Positions 9,114 to 21,611 of a stretch of 64,000 nucleotides of DNA are shown here, in pieces; within the stretch, counting starts at the first letter, position 1; each line of letters begins with the position of its first letter. The position numbers and the translations under genes were made by a program. The notes below the pieces were generated by a model, which saw only the letters and a program-made list of their open reading frames with translations, made no database searches and had not been told where the DNA came from. Location: positions 1 to 64,000 of the forward strand of contig JASKOT010000036.1 of the NCBI GenBank assembly GCA_032158125.1, read 5' to 3'. The DNA is from Papiliotrema nemorosa (taxonomy: Eukaryota; Basidiomycota; Tremellomycetes; Tremellales; Rhynchogastremaceae).

Positions 9114-11961
9114 ATGTTTAAGAAGAAGACGAACAATAACAACAACGCCTACGCCTTTTCACAATCCAACAACAACGCAGCCAACTCTTCCGATAAAGTC
9201 AGACAACAAGAACAATCCAAATTCTACCAACCTCTCCCTGGTCCCATCGCACCCCACACCAACCAGGAAGCGCGCAACGACAACAACCCATTTTCAGATC
9301 GAGCGTTTGTAAATAGAACACCGAGCCCTCACCAAAACGCGTCAAACCCTCTTCTCGCCAACGCATCACCTATCACTTCTTCTGCGCCTTCCATGCCTTC
9401 GCAGAGGTACGCGACTCGAGGGGGACCGGGAGGTAGTATGCCTCCGAGAGGGGAGAGTCAGAGTGCATTGTTGCCCGACAGACAGGTGAGTGGGGTTTTG
9501 CGGTTTCAATGGTCCTTTGGCGCGTCGTGGTTCTCCCCACCATCCATCCTGCCAACCATCTTCTGGCGAATGTCTAGCATACTGTGCTGCAAAGACAAGA
9601 GAAAAGTATGCGATATTGTGGACAGGCCCTGGCTCGAGATCTCCATATGATCCGGAGCAGCCATTGCGGATATGGGCTGTGCTATTCTCCTTTTTTTTTC
9701 CTGGCTGTAAAACGATCCGCGGCGGCGATTGTTTGGATCACGAGCCCCCCCTGCTTACCTCCTCCTCAACTCCTCTCTCTTCGCAACATCCCTTCCCCTC
9801 TGGTATCTTGACAGTCTATACTGCTGCGGCATGTCGAGGTATCAGCAGAACCACTCCACACTACCATCTTACCAAAACCCACCCGTTACATCACCCTCCC
9901 GCGCCCCTCCCGTCCCAGCGAAAGCCCCATCCCAGCATCCTCCTACCGTGCGACCTGCTTCCTCTGTCAGACTCCATTCTCTCCATCCTCTCGTGCCCTT
10001 GCCTAAAATGGTACTGATTCCAGCAATCTACCGGTCGGAGATACGGCCCATCCGCATCCGCAGCACCGGTCGGCGCCAACGCTGCCCTTCTCGACTCCCC
10101 TTCCACCTCTAGCAAGCAAGGTCTTTCGCAGGAGAATGTCGCATGGGGAGGGTTCGACCACAATAACCCAGAGGCGGATGACTATCTGCACAATCCAGAT
10201 CCAAAGCGGGACCGAACGGTCAGTTCACGCGTCCATCAGTTGAGCAGAGCTGATTCTAGGCCGACCGAGGCACCATCTTTACTGCGCGTGGGTTCATGAA
10301 CATTGGATGTTTGCTTCTCCTCGTTCTGTGTATCCTCACATTGTTCGCCGGGTACCCCATCATCACGTTCTACACCAAGCATCAGCTCAGTACCAATGGA
10401 GCGTACAATTTGGGAGGAATCAACTCGACTGGGCAGGTACCGCAGATTGCCAACTTCCCCAACCCTATCGATCCAGACACGCCCACCAACGTCTACACGA
10501 GGACGGGTTTCGATGGGAACCAGTTCAATTTGGTCTTCTCTGACGAGTTTAACAAGGATGGACGGACTTTTTACCCCGGTGATGACCCATACTGGACCGC
10601 CGTGGATATTCACTACTGGCCTACAGGGTGAGCTGGTGACTTTGCTTTGTCAGTGAAGCTTACGGCAGTGACTTTGAATGGTACGATCCCTCGGCAGCCA
10701 CTACCCGGGACGGTAACCTGGTCATCACCATGACTCAAGAGCCGATCCACGACTTGAACTTCAAATCGGGCATGTTGCAATCGTGGAACCAAATGTGCTT
10801 CCAATATTCCATCTATATTGAAGCTCGAGTCTCGCTACCGGGTACACCTGCTGTTGGAGGTTTCTGGCCTGGTGTGTGGACCATGGGCAACCTCGGTCGA
10901 CCAGGTTACGGTGCTACGACTGAAGGAACTTGGCCTTATAGTTACGACTCGTGTGATGTGGGAACGCTTCCTAACCAAACCAATGTCGCTCAGACAGCCC
11001 CTGCTGCGGCTCTTGATACCGGCTCCAACAATGGTCCCTTGTCTTAGTAAGTCTTACACGTCGGTTACAACCGAGCTGATCTTAGCCTTCCTGGACAACG
11101 TTTGTCGGCGTGTACTTGCAAGGGAGAGGACCACCCAGGACCGGATGTCTCGTACGGTCGAGCTACGCCGGAGATTGATATTCTTGAGGTGAGCATCTCC
11201 ATCGTGACAGATGCAGTCGTGCTAATTTTCAGGCCCAAACGGATCTCAGTATCCCTCGAGGAGAAGTATCCCAATCGTTCCAAATTGCACCCTTCGACGA
11301 TTTCTACCAATTCGCCAACTCTTCCGCTGATGTTGTCCAATACGATACCTCTGTCGCTCACTGGAACACGTACAAGGGTGGAGTGTATCAACAGGCCGTT
11401 TCGACTTTGGTCTACATTGACACGGACAATTATCAGTTGACCAACCAAGCTTTCGGTATTTACGGTGAGTGGAGTTGTGTTGAGCGTAGATTCAAACGCT
11501 AACGGTCAGGATTCGAAATGTGGGCTGATCCCAACAACCGAAATGATGGATACATTACCTGGGTTGCGGATGGCAAGAAGTCTTGGACCGTCCATGCGAG
11601 TGCGGTTGGACCCAACGATCGAGTCAATGTCGGACAACGATTGATCCCGGAAGAGCCCATGGCCATGGTCCGTTCAGCGTTCTCAATTGATGTGCCTAGA
11701 CTAACTTAGCAGATTCTCAACTTTGGAATGTCCAACAATTTCCAAACCGTCAACTTTGACCAACTCACCTGGCCCGCCGAGATGCACATTGACTACGTTC
11801 GAGTGTATCAACGGGAAGAAGGAAAGATGGGATGTGATCCTGCTGATCGACCTACGGCAGACTACATTGCCAGGCATCGAAACGCTTACGACAATGCCAA
11901 CTTTACGACCTGGGCTCAGGCAGGATACACCTTCCCCAAGAATAGCTTGGTCGGTTGTTAA
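9114..11961 (+). CDS. KRE6: KRE6/SKN1-type beta-glucan synthesis protein (GH16)
   Basis: This is a type II membrane glycoside-hydrolase-16-like protein needed for cell-wall beta-1,6-glucan synthesis, acting in the secretory pathway or at the plasma membrane. Eight exons give 684 aa: 9114-9485, 10024-10218, 10260-10627, 10669-11046, 11086-11188, 11233-11464, 11510-11667 and 11713-11961. An Asn/Gln/Ser-rich cytoplasmic tail of about 200 residues precedes one membrane anchor (residues 203-225, [17 protein letters not shown]). A large lumenal domain follows. The GH16 catalytic signature EIDILE is at residues 468-473, and conserved pieces such as [17 protein letters not shown] and IDYVRVYQ are present. 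The first intron, 538 nt, is about ten times the local norm and hides an alternative first exon. KRE6 and SKN1 cannot be told apart from sequence alone. Confidence 0.92.
9831..9947 (+). CDS. KRE6: Possible alternative first exon of KRE6-like gene
   Basis: Inside the long first intron an ATG opens 39 codons ([20 protein letters not shown]...), ending at a GTGCGA donor at 9948. The exon is phase 0 and so joins the exon at 10024 in frame, giving a 599-aa isoform with a shorter Gln/Pro-rich cytoplasmic tail. It is preceded by a CT-rich promoter-like tract (about 9765-9810). Composition resembles the tails of KRE6-type proteins. The upstream first exon has equally good splice sites, so two promoters are possible. 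It is also possible that only one of the two exons is used. Confidence 0.5.
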
Positions 11962-13094
11962 GGCGGCGTGCTGGGCAGCAGAGTGCAATCGCACTCTTGG
12001 CTGTAGTCGAGGGAGCGGTAGGGGGTATCATGTTGTCAGATGGTGAAATCTGCTTTGTTACGAGTGATATATGCATATGGACGATCGGTCTGATCTGGAA
12101 TCTGCGCCTTGGCTTCGAGGCTGTAGATGCTCTCTCTCTCCAAGTCTCCTTCTTCTCCTTGGTCCCCTGGGCCTACATGTGAGGGTGCCACAGAGCTGCG
12201 GGGATATGAACCAATGAGGAGCAAGGCAAACAACGGGAGGGGAGTGGGATCTGATGCCGCGAAACGTACACGATGACACGCCACCCGATCAAAAGGGGAG
12301 GGGGGGCAACCTTGTTTTGATAAGGGCATCCCAGTGGCACCAAATACTCCGTAGCCCCATGGTCAGCCATCGGGTTTGGATGCCTCAAGACTCCGCAGGT
12401 TCAAAGAAGTGGGAGGAGATTGGTTCTTTCGGTCTGCGATGCATGGACGGATCATCTGGACCCCATGACAAGTTGACCCAGCTTGATGCATGTGATGGTC
12501 AGCCAGATCGAGGTGTATCATGTAGCCTGACGTGGCATTTCTACCCCCATGATTGACGCGTGTATCCTGAAGCCGAAGCGGAGGGTGGGATGGTCGATTT
12601 CGAGAGAGAAGAGAGGGGGAGCAAGGGGGGCAAAGACGGGGGTCAAGAGGTCGAGGGAGCCAAGGGGGAATAGAATCCACCCCCAGGTTCATGTAGGATT
12701 ACATCCCTTCTTCTCCTTCACATCGACATCTAAAGCATACGAAAGACCACCATCATCTCCATCGTGCAGATCACCACCTCGACCACCGTGGACACCATGC
12801 ATCCAACACCCAGGCTTGCGTAAATAATCCTTTGGTCGCTTTTAGCCCACGGGACCCACCCACCTCGTCCCCTCCCTCCTTGGGACTCGACATCTCTCAT
12901 CCTCTCATCTACCCCCTCCACAAGTGTAGACTGCATAGCAAATACTCCTGTCCAGCTGCCGGTAATATATTTTGGTATCATTGTCGTGGGTCCTCCACCC
13001 CAGACATGACTCAACCACTCATACCCAGTGACCAAATCTACGTGTCGTTTCTTGACCCACCACCACGCTTCACTGAAGGTACCAACGGTGCAAC
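11962..13094. other. Gene-free stretch upstream of INO80
   Basis: No gene is supported. A purine-rich G-tract segment occurs at about 12598-12670, and the following 400 bases are pyrimidine-rich in the manner of a promoter for INO80. Confidence 0.45.
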
Positions 13095-16000
13095 ATGTCG
13101 CATCCACCTGGAACAGACTATGCGCGACGAACCAGCTCTTCCTCTATGAATGGACATGCTGGACACGCCCAGTCACGTACGAGTTTATCGCCGGTGGCTC
13201 CATTGAGATCCTCCCAAGGGCTAGAAATGAACGGGCATAGTCATAGGGGCGCAGGAAGTCATAGCGTGAGCTCTCCCACCTTTTACTGTGTACCACAGGC
13301 TGACCTCTCTTTTCTTGTACTGGGTCGACATGTTACTGTTCACCCATCACACTATCCATGTTACCCCTCCAGACCTCGCCCAACCCACCTCCACCCAGCA
13401 CCTCCCGTATGGCCCTTTCGGCATTGGTCAATTCCCCTCCTCCCCGATCTCCACCTCGTCTTCCTGCACATTCTCCTCCCGCCCCTTCTCATGCACACTA
13501 CCCTGCGTCTTCCTCCTCGTCCCGGTACTCTTACCCTCCTCCACCGACCTACCCCGTCCCTCCACCTCCATCGGACCGGTACCCTTCCCACGCGCACCAT
13601 TCAGCAGGATGGCACGCTTACCCAGAGAATGAGTCTTCTAGGAGGATATCTCACAGTTCATACGATGACGAATACGACCAAAGGGCCCATCGAGTGGGTA
13701 GCGGAACGTACGTGTCGACAGCTAGGATCGTGCGTGATGTGGTCCCCTCTCCAGGGTTGCAAGGTGGCGAAGATGTCTGGGAAGAGTGTCTGAGGCGGTA
13801 TCAAGAGCAAAGAGAGGTAGAGGCGCAGGAGCTAGCCAGGATCGCGGAAATCGTCATGCAGGAGACTTACGAGGTTCAGGCTGCTTCACAGGTGAGCTGT
13901 CGATTTATCAATGTGCCGTACAAAGCTTACAGTAGGCGGTGGAGAACCAGATGAATGGTGATTCCAAATCTGGCAAGAGGAAACCCGCCCAGAATGGGGA
14001 TGGCGAGAAACCCAAACCGAAACGCAAGTCCCGGGCCAAGGGGGTAAAGAAGGCCGCACTTGAAGACGAGCTTCTAGGTCTGGCAGAAGGGGAAGACGCC
14101 TCGACTATCGCTAGGAGTAGCCCCATGCCCCCGCCTTCTGATCCTTTCGATATCGACGAAGATGACGTTCGACCGATAGACGTACCCCCCGAAACTGTCG
14201 TTTACCCTACTGGACTCACGCGTGGTGAGATGGATGCGAGAATAGAGAGAAACGATATGTCCGGCTTGTCTGCGGAAGAGATCAAGTTTGTCCAAGACCA
14301 AGCGTGGAAGAGGAAAAAGGTGTCTTCTGGAAACGCTCCCCTGCGCAAAGATGGGACGTTGCGGAAGAAGCCCGGACCATCAAAGGGATGGAGGAAGAGA
14401 CTCAATGGGGAAGACGATAAAAGCTCTGTTCGAGATTACGACTCTGACGCTGGTACATCTATCGCTGGGGACACTGTCAATGGAGAAGCTGAGGCGGAGA
14501 TCGCGGCTCTTATCGGAGACGACGTGGCCAGTGTGACGAGCGTTTCCAAGCGAAAGAGTAAGGGGCGGATCGATGAATTGTCAGAGATGGGTCTCGACTC
14601 GGACGACGCTGGACCCGCCGTCACGGCGGATGATCTCGCTCTCAGTCTATTAGAGGAGGGTACCCCAACCGCGACGAAGAAACGAGCCTCACGAGCCAAG
14701 GGCGCCCAGAGGAGCAAGGCAAAGGAAGGGAGTGATGCGACTCAGGCGGCAAACGCGCTGCTTGGGCTGGACCCGCATGCTGGCGATTACGAAAGCAGCA
14801 GCGTCGGTCCCGGTGCATCGGGGGCGAATGAGATCGACCGACTTGGCGGAGACCCTTACCTTTCATACGGTGCTCAACCGCCTGTTGAGGAGTACCGAGG
14901 GATCAGCGAATCTGAAGCGATACATCGTTACGCTCAAGTGGAAGAGCTCCAAAAGGCTGTTTGGGCTGCTGTGGTAAAGGATGTCCCGAAGGTGAGCCTC
15001 TTCATTTGTGGACATCGAATAGCGAGCTCATGAGTAGGCATATCGTGTGTACCAGGCATATGACGCTCAAGCGAAATCTGGATGTCAGCGTAAAGTCCAG
15101 TCTGCCGCGAGGAACGGTTTCCCGCATAGATCTACCAAACCGCCGTTCAAATCTGCTGCTATCATCAAGAAGAATGCCGCGACCAAGGGCAAGGCAATCA
15201 TCAAAGAGGTCAGTTGTCACAACCGTGTCATTGACTGAGCTTACAAGCAGCTCATGGCGTTCTGGAAGAAGAACGAGAAGGATGAAATGATAGCCAAGAA
15301 GAAGGCAGACAAAGAAGCTCTAGAGAGAGCCAAAGCGGAAGAAGAAGCACGAGAAGCTAAACGACAATCTAGAAAGCTCAACTTCTTGTTGACTCAGACG
15401 GAGCTATACTCCCATTTCATCGGGAAGAAGATCAAGACGAAAGAGGCGGAAGGGGAGGATGGGGAAGATGGTCCTGATGCTTCTGCTGCCAATGCTGATT
15501 TGGCACTGGACGATCATGGAGAACCGTTGCCTGATATCGACTATGACGATGGTGAGCTCCCCCAAGAGTCTCCTGTCGGGGCGCGAGCTGACAGCAGATG
15601 ACGAGGAGAATCTCCGTCGACATGCAGCTCGAGGTGCACAAGCTGCCGTGCAAGCGGCCAAAGATCGGGCGAAACAGTTTGATAATGCTGGGCAGACTGT
15701 TGATCTCGACAGTGAGCCTAGTCCCGCGCTGAGAGATCATAGCTGACGCACCAGTGGATGGGGACGAGCTCAATTTCCAGAACCCTACTCTGGCCGAAGA
15801 CTCGGTCACGATCACTCAACCCAAGATGCTCATGGCTCAGCTCAAAGAGTACCAGCTCAAAGGTCTTACCTGGCTTGGAAACTTGTACGAGCAAGGTATC
15901 AACGGTATCTTGGCGGATGAGATGGGTCTCGGAAAGGTCAGCTTCCCCATACGTGGTATCTCTTAAGCTGACGGTCAGACCATCCAATCCATCTCGCTGC

Positions 16001-18863
16001 TTGCTTACTTAGCGGAGCATCACAACATGTGGGGGCCGTTCCTCGTCATTGCTCCTGCTTCGACACTGCACAATTGGCACCAGGAGCTAGTCCGCTTTGT
16101 GCCTCGGCTCAAGCCATTGCCATACTGGGGATCACCGGAAGAAAGGCAGACACTTCGTCGACCTTGGTACAAGAAGGCAAAGACGTACTCCGAGGAAGAC
16201 TCCTTCCACATCGTGGTCACGTCGTACCAGATTGTCAGTTTCCGCTTGTGTGAGCTTTTGGAGCTGACCTTCAGGCCGTGCTGGATGAGAAATACCTCCA
16301 GAGCGTGCGATGGCAGTACATGATCTTGGACGAAGCGCAAGCTATCAAATCGTCTTCTTCAGCCCGATGGAAGTCGCTCTTGTCGCTCAATTGCCGGAAC
16401 AGGTTGTTGCTGACGGGAACACCCATTCAAAATTCCATGCACGGTCAGCTACTTGTTTTTCCGTTCGTGGCAACAGCTGATGTCAAGAGCTTTGGGCTTT
16501 GCTGCACTTTATCATGCCCTCCTTGTTCGATTCTCATGAGGAATTCTCCGAATGGTTCTCGAAAGATATCGAGAATGCTGCAGGAGGTGGCGATTCTGGG
16601 TCGCTCAAGCCGGAACAGCTTCGTCGATTGCACATGATCTTGAAGCCTTTCATGCTCAGACGTGTGAAAAAGCACGTTCAGAAGGAGCTCGGGGACAAGG
16701 TGAGCTCCAGACAATCCGATGCATGGACGAGCTGACATCTCAGATTGAAATCGATCTACTGGTCGATCTCAGTCAACGTCAACGAAGCATCTACAAGGCT
16801 CTGCGACAACGCGTTTCCATCTCGGACCTGCTTGCTCAAGCGGGAAACATTACCGATTCGTCAGGTGCAAAGAACCTCATGAACTTGGTCATGCAGTTCA
16901 GAAAGGTCTGCAACCACCCGGATCTGTTCGAGCGGGCCGATGTCGTTTCGCCCTACGTGTTTGGAAACTTCTCCCATTCCGGTAATCTCGCACGACAAGA
17001 ACACTTATATTGCCCCGAATCTCTCACCAACCCGATCAAAGTGGAACTCCCTCGCATACTCTGGACCGATGGGGGAAAACTTGACGTTCCATCCGAGAAG
17101 AGTCTTGCGGGAAGTGATACAAAGGTCCTTGGCTCACTCATGAACATCTGGAGTACGAGCTGGATCAGTGAGCGCTCCAAGCAGAAGAAGGACGATACTT
17201 GGGGTTTCTTAAAGTTCATGGGTGATGGGCCGGGAGATGCGCATCGAAAGGCCAAGTCGCACCCCTTGGTCAGTCTTCTTGACGGATCACTGGTGAGGGA
17301 GCATCGAAAGGAGTGCAGCGAGTATGAGAGGTCAGCTACTCCTCACTGCCTGGCAGTACACAGCTGACTGGCAGTGATGCTTCTTTCGCCGCCAGCCTGA
17401 CCAAGCCTTATACTTCTTGTCTCAACAAAGTTCCCACACACCGACAAAATCCCTCGCTACCAGCTTTGTCCGACATTACCACTCAGTCTTGGAACATATC
17501 GTTTTTGTCACGCAGAGAGAGTCGCTTTGTCGTTGAATCAGTCGTCGCCCCATACATCGAGCCAGTCATCTCCAACCGGTCTTACCTCAATACTCAGCAT
17601 CGCCTCTCTCATGATCCGCTCGTCAGTCGGGCAATTTATGGTGTCACACCTTCCGAGCGAGAGAACATCCAAGCCGTCAAACAGCTTGCCCACCTCGCAC
17701 CTGGTGTCGGACCCAACGGTCTCCTCGGTGCCTCGCCGCATGATCAAGCGCCCATCAGTAGCATGCGGGCGCCACCAATCAAGCGGCTCATCGTGGATTC
17801 CGCCAAGTTGGCCAGGCTCGACGATCTATTGCGAGAGCTGAAAGATGGTGGACATCGAGTATTGCTGTACTTTCAAATGACAAGGATGATGGATCTCGTG
17901 GAAGAGTACCTAATTTATCGACAATACAAGTATCTCCGGCTCGATGGATCGAGCGCGATCGGAGAGAGAAGAGACATGGTCACTTCTTGGCAGACAAAGT
18001 GAGCTTACACCCTTGCCACTTCGGAGTAAAGCTCATATATAGCCCGGACATCTTTGTCTTCTGTCTCAGTACCCGAGCTGGTGGATTGGGTATCAACTTG
18101 ACCGCTGCGGATACGGTCGTTTTCTGTCAGTTGGCCATTACGTGTAAGGGTTCCCGGCTGATATTCAGATGACCACGATTGGAACCCTTCAAACGATGCT
18201 CAGGCCATGGATCGGGCCCATCGTGTGGGACAGACGAAACAGGTTACTGTTTATCGTCTCATTGCGAGGGGAACGATCGAAGAGCGTATCCTCAGAATGG
18301 CTCGAGCCAAGAAAGACGTAAGCTGCCTAACGCCCTCTTCCGCCGAAGCTAACATGCAGGTCCAAGATATCGTCGTGGGCACAAAGTCCCTCACCGACGT
18401 CGCGAAGCCATCCGAGATCGTCTCATTATTCATGGACGACGAGGAACTTGCTGAATCCGTTGCGAAACGCCGACAAGCCGAGGCGCATGGCTACGTCGCG
18501 CCTACGACCGTTACTACCAAGAAATCAGCGTTTGGCGATGGTCTAGGCGGTGGAGATGAAGACGAAGATGATTTCTTTAGTCTCAAGAAGAAGGTTGTGA
18601 ATGGTGAAGATGAAGATTTCGGGGATGACGATAAAGTTGGAGGAGGGAGTGGGAAGAATACGCCGAAAGAGGGTGGAGGGAAGAAGAAGGCTCCTGCTGC
18701 CGCTGCGGCGCCAAGTGGGGCAGCGAGCAAGAGGAAGAATGCACCTGGTGAGCCGCGACTGGACATGTCGACGGACGACAGCTGACATACAGATGGAGAG
18801 GCAAAGAAGCCGAGTAAGAAAAAGGTCAGGATGGGTCTCGGACCAGACGGACTGCCCTTATAG
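13095..18863 (+). CDS. INO80: INO80 chromatin-remodelling ATPase
   Basis: This is the Snf2-family catalytic subunit of the INO80 complex, which slides and edits nucleosomes in the nucleus. Sixteen exons sum to 5052 nt (1683 aa); the first ends at 13265 and the last is 18793-18863. An N-terminal Pro/Ser/His-rich region and a long basic/acidic region lead to the DBINO domain ([16 protein letters not shown], about residue 680). Lobe 1 carries DEMGLGK (Walker A Lys near 838), DEAQ (near 943) and the INO80-typical [19 protein letters not shown]. An insertion of about 300 residues, characteristic of INO80, separates it from lobe 2 ([34 protein letters not shown]). A Lys/Glu/Gly-rich tail ends in DGLPL. 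All exon junctions keep frame. Confidence 0.96.
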
Positions 18864-19370
18864 GCAGTCTCGAGTGATGGACGATAGTACGAAGATGTAC
18901 AGTGTCGATGTCAGAGTTACGAACGAGAAGGGAGAGGGGCGCACAGCATACAGTTTCCACGCATTGCATTGTAGAGCTATAGTAATCGACACGGAACGTG
19001 TCAAACATGCCTCGATTGTCTTACTTCTTGTTGCTCTTTTGCGCGGCCGAAAATCCTATCGTTCTCGACGATGATTTCTGCGGCTCCTCTCTGTGCGCCT
19101 TTGCTCCTGCATGTGTGCAGGAAGTGGGTTCATCCTCCTCCGCCTCGTTCTAGTGCAGGTAGGCGTATCCTGGTCCACGTCCAGCTCGTCGGCAGGGGAG
19201 GGATCGACATGTGGCGGGTCTGTCTCCGTCTCCTCCTGACCGTGACCTAGGGGCAAACTTGGTTCAGCGTCAGTATTTCGCCTAGACTGCCTTGGGATCG
19301 AGCTTTTGTGGCCTTTATGTTGAGAGGATTCAAATGTGGTCCAAGGGCGAGAAGAATTGACACTCTCGAA
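18864..19370. other. Convergent intergenic stretch
   Basis: The space lies between the 3' ends of INO80 (+) and the disordered-protein gene (-). Short frames here are not supported. It presumably holds both 3' UTRs and terminators. Confidence 0.5.
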
Positions 19371-21611
19371 TTAGCCCGAGAGTGGTATCAACAAGATTTT
19401 CCGTAATATCCCGCTGAATTTGGAGCCAATCTTGGACCCTGCAGTCTGTGTAGTAGGCTCCGTCAATCTTCTCGGTGTTTGCTCAATGGGCTGAGATGCT
19501 CTAGTAGGATGTGTGGAGGCGCGCTTTGTCCGTGGCATGACACTATCGAGTGGCTCGTCGCGTCGTCTGGGTTCCCCACGAGTCTCACCGCGTCGATGAC
19601 GATGTTTCTCCAACTTCGACTTTGACTTTGGTCGCGTCCTATGTATCCCTTCCCGATCACCTTGACTCAAAGTTGTATCTGAATCTGGCTCAACCCGTTC
19701 GCCATGGGCGTTGTACTCTGTTGACTGTTCGACTTCTCTCTGTTGCTCTCCGATCCAAGCGTCAAACCATTCTTCCTTCGTAGATTGCCTTGTCTCTTGC
19801 ACAGCAGGTGTCTCATCTGACAAAGTCGTCCGAGTTATAGTCGATGCCCTTTTCGTGCGGTGTTCACTTGTAGTTTTGACTCTTGCTTTTGCTTTGGTAT
19901 TGCTTTTGGTTTCTGCCTTTGCATTTGCCTTTGAGGTGGACAGGGTGGCAGATCTGTTTGAGGCTCGTTGGAATTTGCTAAAGAACCCCCAAGAGATCTT
20001 CGGGGTGGGAACAGACGAGATCCTTGTAGTTTGTTCAATAAAGATGCTCTTCTTTGCTCTGCGCTTGTTCCTGGATCGAACGCTGCCTGCTTGACGAGCA
20101 CGAGCATTCGTCGATGCATGACGAGAGGTGCTCGGCTTCACTGTGTGCTTTTGGTGGCGGCCGCCATTCCCTCCTCTGACATTGACTTTGACCTCTTCAT
20201 CTCTGGGCTCGTTTTCTGTCGAATGCCTTGTGAAACCTTCCGTTTTTAAAGTGCGAGCAGGCGATAGAGTCGATTCAGGTGAACGAGACGTTTCTGGGTC
20301 CTCTTGCCCAAGTTTCGATTCGGCAGTGGGGAGAGGCACTACGTCAACAGCAACGACATGCACGATTGTTTCCCCTTCCGTGCCTTCGCTCTGATCCTTC
20401 TTCCGAGCAGACTTCTGGCTGCGCCTACGGTCTTTCAGCGTGCGATCTTTACCCCGTGTCTTTGGAAGAGCGACAGTGGCGAGATCTTGCGTGCTTACAC
20501 CTGCATCTGCCAATTTCTTCCCGGCGTTCCGATTGTTGCGGGTGGTGAGACTAGGTCCTGGAGTGAACCATGAGCTCGTGGCGAAATGAGACTTTCTGAG
20601 ATTGCTCTTCGTGTTACTGGACTCCTTCTGCCGATTGCGTCTGGGCGTAGGTGTGGTATGATCGTATGTCACAATGACGGTATTTTGGTCTTGTTCACAT
20701 TGCTCCTTGCCTTTCTCCTTCCCTTTCTTCCTACGACTCGGAGGAGAAGGTTCGTCCCCACTCGATTCTGAAGAGTCGACTGTGACCTCGAGGACCAGTT
20801 CTTCTTCCTCTTCTTCTGCTTCTCCATCCCCCCTTCGTGCTGATGAGGTGTCCGCTCCGTTCGCCGCTTCCGACAATGCGATACCCTGCGGAGAGTCTTG
20901 TACAGCCATAATGTCTGGATTGAGAGCAGCAGTGATGCTCCTTGGGCTAAGCGGTGGCAAGTCGACCACTTCTTGCTCCCTTTTCGGGAGAAGAACAAAC
21001 TGAGTTTTCAGTTGTCCTAGGGTATCCTGTGAGAAAGTCCCAGTATCTCTTTCGGCTTGGTCCCCCACCAACAAGATCGCCGATGATCCTTCCACCTCGT
21101 CGTGTAATGTTTCTTCTTGACTCTCATCATTCACCAGCAGACCCTCGTTGTCCAGCAAATCTGGAACAGCGGTCGCTTCATCATCAGCAAATGCTGATTG
21201 TGTGATAGCAGTGATCTCGGGAACCAGTTCGGGAGCGTCCAAGGGCTGTTCCGCGATACTGTCTATCTCCATGTTACCCTGCGAAGGCGGCAATGACACC
21301 GAATTCTCCTGCTTCTGCGTGATGCCCAACGCTGGATTCTCGACTCCGACAAATGTGGCGTCGTTTGGGAAGACCAAAGTCGTCTGTTCGATCGGGGAAA
21401 TGTCCACCTGAAGCTGTTCGTCTCCCTGAGAGAGCACAACAACGCTTCCTGCTAAGCTCACAGTCGGACCTGGAAGATGTGTCGCACTGGTTGTACTGAT
21501 ACTTTCGGCCCCTAGTCCGGAACCATCTTCATCTTCCCCTTCGTCCTCGCTGAATCCATTAGGAGGGGGTGGAGAAGGGCACTGGGGTGGAGGGCCAACT
21601 ATAAAGACCAT
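19371..21611 (-). CDS. Large disordered protein with SUMO-interaction-like motifs
   Basis: A single uninterrupted frame of 746 aa, unusual among the intron-rich neighbours. I do not recognise a family. The first half is acidic with several short hydrophobic runs next to acidic or Ser clusters (near residues 57-60 VVVL, 179-182, 215-218, 272-278 LVLEVTV followed by DSSESSGDE, 312-314, and 416-425). These resemble SUMO-interacting motifs. The second half is very basic (Arg/Lys/Thr), with a lone aromatic island EEWFDAWIGEQQ. No membrane segment is present. A nuclear, chromatin or SUMO-pathway role is a guess. The start is the first ATG of the frame, after an 860-bp upstream gap. Confidence 0.7.
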   Translation of the reverse strand: MVFIVGPPPQCPSPPPPNGFSEDEGEDEDGSGLGAESISTTSATHLPGPTVSLAGSVVVLSQGDEQLQVDISPIEQTTLVFPNDATFVGVENPALGITQKQENSVSLPPSQGNMEIDSIAEQPLDAPELVPEITAITQSAFADDEATAVPDLLDNEGLLVNDESQEETLHDEVEGSSAILLVGDQAERDTGTFSQDTLGQLKTQFVLLPKREQEVVDLPPLSPRSITAALNPDIMAVQDSPQGIALSEAANGADTSSARRGDGEAEEEEEELVLEVTVDSSESSGDEPSPPSRRKKGKEKGKEQCEQDQNTVIVTYDHTTPTPRRNRQKESSNTKSNLRKSHFATSSWFTPGPSLTTRNNRNAGKKLADAGVSTQDLATVALPKTRGKDRTLKDRRRSQKSARKKDQSEGTEGETIVHVVAVDVVPLPTAESKLGQEDPETSRSPESTLSPARTLKTEGFTRHSTENEPRDEEVKVNVRGGNGGRHQKHTVKPSTSRHASTNARARQAGSVRSRNKRRAKKSIFIEQTTRISSVPTPKISWGFFSKFQRASNRSATLSTSKANAKAETKSNTKAKARVKTTSEHRTKRASTITRTTLSDETPAVQETRQSTKEEWFDAWIGEQQREVEQSTEYNAHGERVEPDSDTTLSQGDREGIHRTRPKSKSKLEKHRHRRGETRGEPRRRDEPLDSVMPRTKRASTHPTRASQPIEQTPRRLTEPTTQTAGSKIGSKFSGILRKILLIPLSG

